NCBI GenBank assembly: GCA_964411985.1
Contig: CAYPNF010000109.1
Location: 1-11,574, forward strand
DNA length: 11,574 nucleotides
Direction: 5' to 3'
Origin: CAYPNF01 sp964411985
GTDB lineage: Bacteria; Verrucomicrobiota; Verrucomicrobiia; Limisphaerales; J093
Part shown: one piece after another, positions 7,993-11,574 of the stretch
How the letters are laid out: every line of letters begins with the position of its first letter
How positions within the stretch are numbered: position 1 is the first letter of the stretch
The notes under the pieces: generated by a model
What the model was told of the DNA's origin: nothing
Databases searched by the model: none
What the model saw: the letters and a program-made list of their open reading frames with translations, nothing else
Made by a program: the position numbers and the translations under genes

Positions 7993-9468
7993 ATGAATCA
8001 TCCTAGCCGACGTCAATTTCTGCGCGCGAGTGCCTTCACCGGGGTTGGAGCCGTTTCCGGTATGTTTGCCTTTCCCGGGCTTCTCCATAGTGCTTCTGCC
8101 AATGAGGAAGTCCGCCTGGGGGTGATCGGGATTCGCAGCCAGGGCAATGGCCATATTGGGCGGTTTCAAAAGCTCAAAGGGGTCAAGGTGGTGGCGTTGT
8201 GCGATCCGGACAGCAAGATCCTCGCGCAAAGGTTGGAGGAAGTGAAGAAGGCGCAGGAAACTTCAGGGACCGCCGACGTGCAGGGATACGCCGACATCCG
8301 CAAAATGCTCGAGAGAAAAGATGTGGACGCCGTGGTGATCGCCACGCCGAATCACTGGCACGCGCTGGCGGCAATCTGGGCCTGTCAGGCCGGAAAACAC
8401 GTCTATGTGGAGAAGCCCGTCAGCCACAGCATCTGGGAAGGACGCAAAATCGTGGAGGCGGCGCGCAAATACAAGCGCGTGGTGCAAGCTGGTACCCAGC
8501 AACGGTCGTGCCTGGCGGTTCAAGAGGCCGCACGGGACGTGCAAGGCGGCAAGTACGGCAAAGTGCTTTGGGTGCATTGCTCGAAACTCGAGTCGCGCAA
8601 GACCATCGATAAGGTGACCTCGCCTCAGCCGGTGCCTGAGCATATCGACTATAACCTCTGGGCGGGGCCCGCCCCCATGACGCCGGTGATGCGGAAGCAG
8701 TTCCACTACGATTGGCATTGGCAATGGCCCTGGGGCGACGGCGAAATGGGGAATTGGGGGATTCACTACATCGACGATGTGCGTCATATCCTGGGCTGGA
8801 AGGACATTCCTACCAAGGTCATCGCTGCCGGAGGCCGTTTCCTCTGGGACGACAACGGGGAGACGCCCAACATGCATTTCGCGTTGTTCGACTACGATGG
8901 TACGAAGATGGTCGTCGACATCCGCAACCTCCCTGATCCCGGTCGGGACGGGGATGAAGAAGGCGCCATCTACCTGAAGATGCGCGGAGGGAATTACATT
9001 CAATGCGAGAATGCCGTGATCCGGATTTCCCGGGGTGGCGGTACGGTCTACGACAAGGCAGGTCAGAAGATCCATCAGTACAAGGGCGATGGTGGTGGTG
9101 CCCACGGCCAGAATTTCATCGACGGTATCCGCAATAACAGCTCCAGCGGTTTGGCCGCCGAGATTGAGGTGGGCCACCTCAGCACCGCCATCTGTCACCA
9201 GGCGAACATGGCATGGAGAGTCGGTAAGGAGATGGGGCTCGACGAAGTGAAAGCCTCCTTCCGCGACAGCGAGGATGCGGTGAACACGTTGGCGGATATG
9301 GTGGCCCAACTCCAAGGCAACAAGCTGGACGTGAAGAGACTCGTCGCCGGACCGATGCTCACCTACGACCGGAAGTCTGAGGCCTTCGTCGGATCCAATG
9401 CCGCTGCGGCGAACAAGCTCCTGCGAGTGCCGTATCGGGATTCCTTCGTGGTGCCAGAGAAGGTGTAG
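7993..9468 (+). CDS. Gfo/Idh/MocA family oxidoreductase, Tat-exported
   Basis: This 491-residue NAD(P)-dependent sugar or polyol dehydrogenase starts MNHPSRRQFLRASAFTGVG, a twin-arginine signal with cleavage near SASA-NEE, so it should work in the periplasm. The Rossmann fold begins at RLGVIGIRSQGNGHI (41-55), a loosened GxGxxG loop, followed by VVALCDPD at the second strand end (66-73). VVIATPNHWH (114-123) and the family hallmark EKPVSH (140-145), with K141, follow. The catalytic region GEMGNWGIHYIDD (250-262) shows the N-x-G-x-H-x-x-D pattern with H258 and D261. Length is normal for the secreted PVC-group members. Substrate cannot be read from sequence. The gene follows the STN-like gene by 110 bp; no strong Shine-Dalgarno site precedes the ATG. 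Downstream lies the inverted-repeat cluster. Confidence 0.93.
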   Translation: MNHPSRRQFLRASAFTGVGAVSGMFAFPGLLHSASANEEVRLGVIGIRSQGNGHIGRFQKLKGVKVVALCDPDSKILAQRLEEVKKAQETSGTADVQGYADIRKMLERKDVDAVVIATPNHWHALAAIWACQAGKHVYVEKPVSHSIWEGRKIVEAARKYKRVVQAGTQQRSCLAVQEAARDVQGGKYGKVLWVHCSKLESRKTIDKVTSPQPVPEHIDYNLWAGPAPMTPVMRKQFHYDWHWQWPWGDGEMGNWGIHYIDDVRHILGWKDIPTKVIAAGGRFLWDDNGETPNMHFALFDYDGTKMVVDIRNLPDPGRDGDEEGAIYLKMRGGNYIQCENAVIRISRGGGTVYDKAGQKIHQYKGDGGGAHGQNFIDGIRNNSSSGLAAEIEVGHLSTAICHQANMAWRVGKEMGLDEVKASFRDSEDAVNTLADMVAQLQGNKLDVKRLVAGPMLTYDRKSEAFVGSNAAAANKLLRVPYRDSFVVPEKV

Positions 9469-9481
9469 AAGCTCCTCAGCC

Positions 9482-9560
9482 CTTTGTCGCACACTTTGTC
9501 TCGACACTTCGTCGATCGCCTTCGAGACAAATAACCATCGACAAAGCGGAAGGACAAAGT
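9482..9560. repeat. Nested inverted repeats built on CTTTGTC/GACAAAG
   Basis: A perfect 10-bp inverted repeat, TTTGTCTCGA (9495-9504) and TCGAGACAAA (9522-9531), is enclosed by CTTTGTCG (9482-9489) and CGACAAAG (9539-9546), with a further GACAAAGT at 9553-9560. It begins 14 bp after the oxidoreductase stop. It could serve as that gene's transcription end structure, although no T-run follows the stem. Confidence 0.7.
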
Positions 9561-9564
9561 CTTG

Positions 9565-9615
9565 GTACCGCAGGCAGCCCTGCCTGCTGTATCGCGGGTT
9601 GCCTAACCCGCCTCG
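9565..9615. repeat. Tandem double-hairpin element
   Basis: Two adjacent hairpins sit side by side: GCAGGCAG (9570-9577) with CTGCCTGC (9580-9587), then GCGGGTT (9594-9600) with AACCCGC (9605-9611) around loop GCCT. GTAC-rich sequence flanks both ends. The paired short G/C hairpins look like a dispersed extragenic repeat of the kind common in Verrucomicrobia. The DUF6788-like gene ends about 50 bp further on. Confidence 0.7.
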
Positions 9616-9660
9616 CGTACAAAATGGCGGAAGGCCTGCCGACTGGGCAGTCCAATGCCA

Positions 9661-10011
9661 CTAGGATTTGGGGCCTGAGGTTTTGGCCTTCTTGACCGTG
9701 GCTCTGTAGCTTTTGACCATCTGGATGGCGGCCTTTTGGAGCAGGTCCTCGATTTTCCGGCCGTTTTTGATGGCCTGTTGGATATCGCCCACCCAGGCCT
9801 CCGGCACATAGAGGCTACTCCGGCGCCCTCCGGCCACCACGGATAGGATCCAGGCCGGGTGCTTCTGGCCACTGGCGCAGGCCGGGCAATTCTGCCGAAT
9901 GCACGGCTTGCGGACCTGCGCCAGGGAACCTTTGATCGCCGGCCAGAGCCGCTCCATTTGCGCCAGCCAGATTTCCTTCGCATTGTTCTTGCCCATCGTC
10001 TCGTTTTTCAT
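9661..10011 (-). CDS. DUF6788-like small protein of the mobile element (116 aa)
   Basis: The sequence ERLWPAIKGSLAQVRKPC (20-37), C-IRQN-C-PA-C (37-45), GQKHPAW and SSLYVP-EAWVGDI match the pattern I recall for DUF6788 proteins, which occur near transposases. The three cysteines (C37, C42, C45) with H51 may form a small metal site. A basic C-terminal tail (SYRATVKKAKTSGPKS) could contact nucleic acid. The function is unknown. The start at 10011 (MKNETMGK) is chosen because it mirrors the transposase start across the palindrome; ATGs at 10035 and 9996 are alternatives, and the former would place coding sequence inside the palindrome. A GAGACG run just before the 9996 ATG is the nearest thing to a ribosome site. 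Confidence 0.75.
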   Translation of the reverse strand: MKNETMGKNNAKEIWLAQMERLWPAIKGSLAQVRKPCIRQNCPACASGQKHPAWILSVVAGGRRSSLYVPEAWVGDIQQAIKNGRKIEDLLQKAAIQMVKSYRATVKKAKTSGPKS

Positions 10012-10044
10012 GTATGTATGTATACTATAGTACATACATACATG
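10009..10044. promoter_or_regulatory. 36-bp palindrome forming the divergent promoter/operator of the IS module
   Basis: Arms CATGTATGTATGTA (10009-10022) and TACATACATACATG (10031-10044) are perfect inverted repeats around an 8-bp centre, TACTATAG. Each outer CATG contains a start codon: minus at 10011 and plus at 10042. A -10-like TATACT (10021-10026) sits near the centre and would give an extremely short plus-strand leader. The symmetry suggests an autoregulatory operator or a transposase-binding site. Both roles are inferred. Confidence 0.65.
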
Positions 10045-11478
10045 TCAACCCCAAAAGCAAAACGCGCAAAACAAGCCGCCCCCGTCTCCTCCGTGGACCT
10101 TCGTCCCCAGTTTGTCCTCACCACGGGACTTTCCCTCCCGGCTTTGCAGGAGAAGTTCCACGCCCTCTTTCCCAGGAACTCCCTGCGGCTGTGGCTGGCC
10201 GACAAGGTCTTCTATCGGAGGGCCTTTAGCCCCTTGATCACCCTCTGGTATCTGGTGTTCCAATATCTCAGTGGCGACTCCACCCTGGCTGCCGTCCTGG
10301 AAGACGCCAGGGATGGGGGAGCCGACCGGCTCAGCCCACCTGGCAAGCGCCTTTCCAGGACCCTGCGCTCGGATTCCACCTCCTCCTGGACCACCGCTCG
10401 CCAACGCTTGCCCCTGCAGGTCGTGCACCGGGCCATGGCAGCCAGTGGCCGGAGCATCCGGGCCACCGTCCACAACCGCCAGTGGCATCAGCTCGATCCG
10501 GTGCTCCTGGACGGAACCACCTATCGGCTTCGACCCTTTGGCGACATCCCCCAGGAGTTCCCCGCCCATCGCTCCGGCAACAACCGCCAGCCCTATTGGT
10601 GCCTGGCCCGAGCCGTTGTGGCCTTCTGTCTGGCCACCGGGGTGGTGCTCGACTGTGTGATCGGCCCCACCAAGCGCAGCGAACAAGCCCTCGTCCTGGA
10701 GATGCTGCTGCGCTCGCTCTGGGAGAACACCCTGTTTATCGCCGATCGCAATTTTGGGGTCTACTCGGTGGTGCGCGCCGCCGCCCAAGCCCAAGCCCAC
10801 GTGCTGGTTCGGCTCACCCAAGTGCGGGCCAATAAGCTGGCCCGCGAGGCCAACCGCACGCTTCAAGCGGGCCTGGACCTGCCCCTGGAGTGGACACCCA
10901 CCCGCCAGGACCACTGCCCCGAGGGCCTGGCCCCGGAGCCGGTAGCCGGCCGCCTGGTCGCGGTTCGAGTGGCTCCCCGTGGGTTTCGGGCGTTCACTCT
11001 TTACCTCTTTACCACCTTGGTGGATCCTCAAATCACATCTCAGGAATTGGCCCAAGTCTACGGGCAGCGCTGGCAAGTCGAACTGAACCTGCGCTACATC
11101 AAAACCCAACTTCAGCTCCAGGCCATTGAGTGCAAAAGTGCCGACCTGGCGCGCAAACTGTGGCTGGCCGGATTGATGGCGTACAATCTGGTCCGGGCGG
11201 TGATGTGCGCCGCTGCGGCCACGACCAGGCAGTCGGTTTTCGGTTTGTCTTTCACCCGCACTCTCAAAGCCCTCAGAAGATGGCTCCCAAAAGCCGGCAA
11301 GCCTGGCGCCCAGCGCTCGTGGCGAGGCTTGCTCCAGCGGGTCGCTGCGTTCACCTTGCCCAAGCGCACCACCCTCAGACCCTCCGAACCCAGGGCGGTA
11401 CGCTACTTCAAAAGTGACATTCCTAAACTATCCGGAGATCGAGCCCAAGCTCGGGTGGGCGCGGCGGTCAAAAACTGA
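10042..11478 (+). CDS. IS4-family DDE transposase
   Basis: This 478-residue transposase begins MSTPKAKRAKQAAP with a basic N-terminus. The catalytic triad can be placed: D157 in VLLDGTTYRL, D235 in FIADRNFGVYS, and E347 in YGQRWQVELNLRYIK. The last segment has the IS4 signature Y-(2)-R-(3)-E-(6)-K with Y340, R343, E347 and K354. A beta-strand-rich insertion lies between the second Asp and the Glu, as in IS4/Tn5-type enzymes. The frame is intact with no stop or shift, so the protein could be active. The frame is open upstream to 9859, but that region overlaps the DUF6788-like gene; the ATG at 10042 sits at the end of the palindrome and fits the family length. No Shine-Dalgarno site precedes it, so translation may be leaderless or weak, a usual way to limit transposition. 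Confidence 0.93.
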   Translation: MSTPKAKRAKQAAPVSSVDLRPQFVLTTGLSLPALQEKFHALFPRNSLRLWLADKVFYRRAFSPLITLWYLVFQYLSGDSTLAAVLEDARDGGADRLSPPGKRLSRTLRSDSTSSWTTARQRLPLQVVHRAMAASGRSIRATVHNRQWHQLDPVLLDGTTYRLRPFGDIPQEFPAHRSGNNRQPYWCLARAVVAFCLATGVVLDCVIGPTKRSEQALVLEMLLRSLWENTLFIADRNFGVYSVVRAAAQAQAHVLVRLTQVRANKLAREANRTLQAGLDLPLEWTPTRQDHCPEGLAPEPVAGRLVAVRVAPRGFRAFTLYLFTTLVDPQITSQELAQVYGQRWQVELNLRYIKTQLQLQAIECKSADLARKLWLAGLMAYNLVRAVMCAAAATTRQSVFGLSFTRTLKALRRWLPKAGKPGAQRSWRGLLQRVAAFTLPKRTTLRPSEPRAVRYFKSDIPKLSGDRAQARVGAAVKN

Positions 11479-11481
11479 CCG
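11465..11481. terminator. Short hairpin across the transposase stop codon
   Basis: CGGTCA (11465-11470), loop AAAAC, TGACCG (11476-11481) forms a 6-bp stem that includes the TGA stop. A TTTT run follows only 9 bp later, so it is a weak terminator candidate. It could instead mark part of the element's right end. Confidence 0.35.
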
Positions 11482-11527
11482 TAGAACACGTTTTATAATT
11501 CCCCCGCGGCAGGAGGTTCCTGGAAGC

Positions 11528-11555
11528 AAAAAGCCGGTGGAAAGACTCCACCGGC
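11528..11555 (-). terminator. Rho-independent terminator for a minus-strand gene beyond the right edge
   Basis: Read on the minus strand, GCCGGTGGA, loop GTCTT, TCCACCGGC is a perfect 9-bp GC-rich stem (11555-11533), followed at once by TTTTT (11532-11528). This is a textbook intrinsic terminator. It implies that a minus-strand gene ends just to the right of this window. The last 19 bases of the window are too short to identify it. Confidence 0.75.
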
Positions 11556-11574
11556 ATTCGTGGGGAGGGAGGGG

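Larger units (their letters stand above)
9661..11478. mobile_element. IS-like module: DUF6788-like gene plus IS4-family transposase
   Basis: Two divergent genes, an IS4-family transposase and a small Cys-containing protein, share a 30-bp start-to-start gap. This compact layout is best read as one mobile element. I could not define terminal inverted repeats or a target-site duplication, so the true ends are unknown and the coordinates are those of the coding region only. Short inverted repeats lie just outside on both sides (9482-9615 and 11465-11481). Confidence 0.65.

Noticed and set aside
8263..9507. 414-codon minus-strand open frame
   Set aside because: Fully antisense to the Gfo/Idh/MocA gene; its composition (many His, Val, Arg) is that of a shadow frame.
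10045..11109. 354-codon minus-strand open frame
   Set aside because: Antisense to the IS4 transposase with its intact catalytic residues; no domain recognised.
9652..11424. Possible terminal inverted repeats of the IS: AATGCCACT near 9652 and AATGTCACT (reverse complement) near 11416-11424
   Set aside because: Only about 9 bases with one mismatch, and the right copy lies inside the transposase gene; too weak to define ends.
11494..11516. TATAAT followed by AGGAGG, resembling a promoter plus ribosome site
   Set aside because: No -35 element at proper spacing and no ATG or open frame follows before the minus-strand terminator; likely chance.

Overview
The window looks like a chromosomal piece of a GC-rich member of the Verrucomicrobiota, or less likely another PVC-group bacterium. 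This is inferred from gene content rather than from a marker gene. The clues are a Bacteroidetes/Verrucomicrobia-type alpha-2-macroglobulin, a hydrazine-synthase-alpha-related di-heme protein with a WD40/PD40-like propeller, a Tat-exported Gfo/Idh/MocA oxidoreductase, a small HTH-like protein of a kind I associate with Verrucomicrobia, and few clear Shine-Dalgarno sites.

Layout, left to right. (1) Positions 1-3217, minus strand: the first 1072 codons of a very large alpha-2-macroglobulin that runs off the left edge. (2) Positions 3218-3354: a short divergent intergenic gap. (3) Positions 3355-4630, plus strand: a 79-residue HTH-like protein, then a Tat-exported glycosylasparaginase 49 bp downstream. 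(4) Positions 4629-4827: a repeat patch between convergent genes, holding two copies of a hairpin element with compensatory base-pair changes and a third related palindrome. (5) Positions 4893-7217, minus strand: the HzsA-related di-heme propeller protein. (6) Positions 7445-7882, plus strand: a small exported protein resembling an isolated secretin N-terminal (STN/N0-like) domain. (7) Positions 7993-9468, plus strand: the Gfo/Idh/MocA oxidoreductase. (8) Positions 9482-9615: a cluster of inverted repeats. (9) Positions 9661-11478: an insertion-sequence-like module with a DUF6788-like gene (minus) and an IS4-family DDE transposase (plus), transcribed away from a 36-bp palindrome whose two ends are the two start codons. 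(10) At the right edge, a rho-independent terminator on the minus strand for a gene outside the window.

Most proteins appear to be exported: alpha-2-macroglobulin and HzsA-related protein by Sec, glycosylasparaginase and oxidoreductase by Tat, and the STN-like protein by Sec. The glycosylasparaginase and the oxidoreductase would fit breakdown of glycoproteins and sugars, a common verrucomicrobial lifestyle, but the sequence does not link these genes into one pathway. I see no strong evidence for a complete new multi-gene system. The most unusual items are the symmetric palindrome of the mobile element, the covarying hairpin repeats, and the HzsA-like protein without its usual partners.
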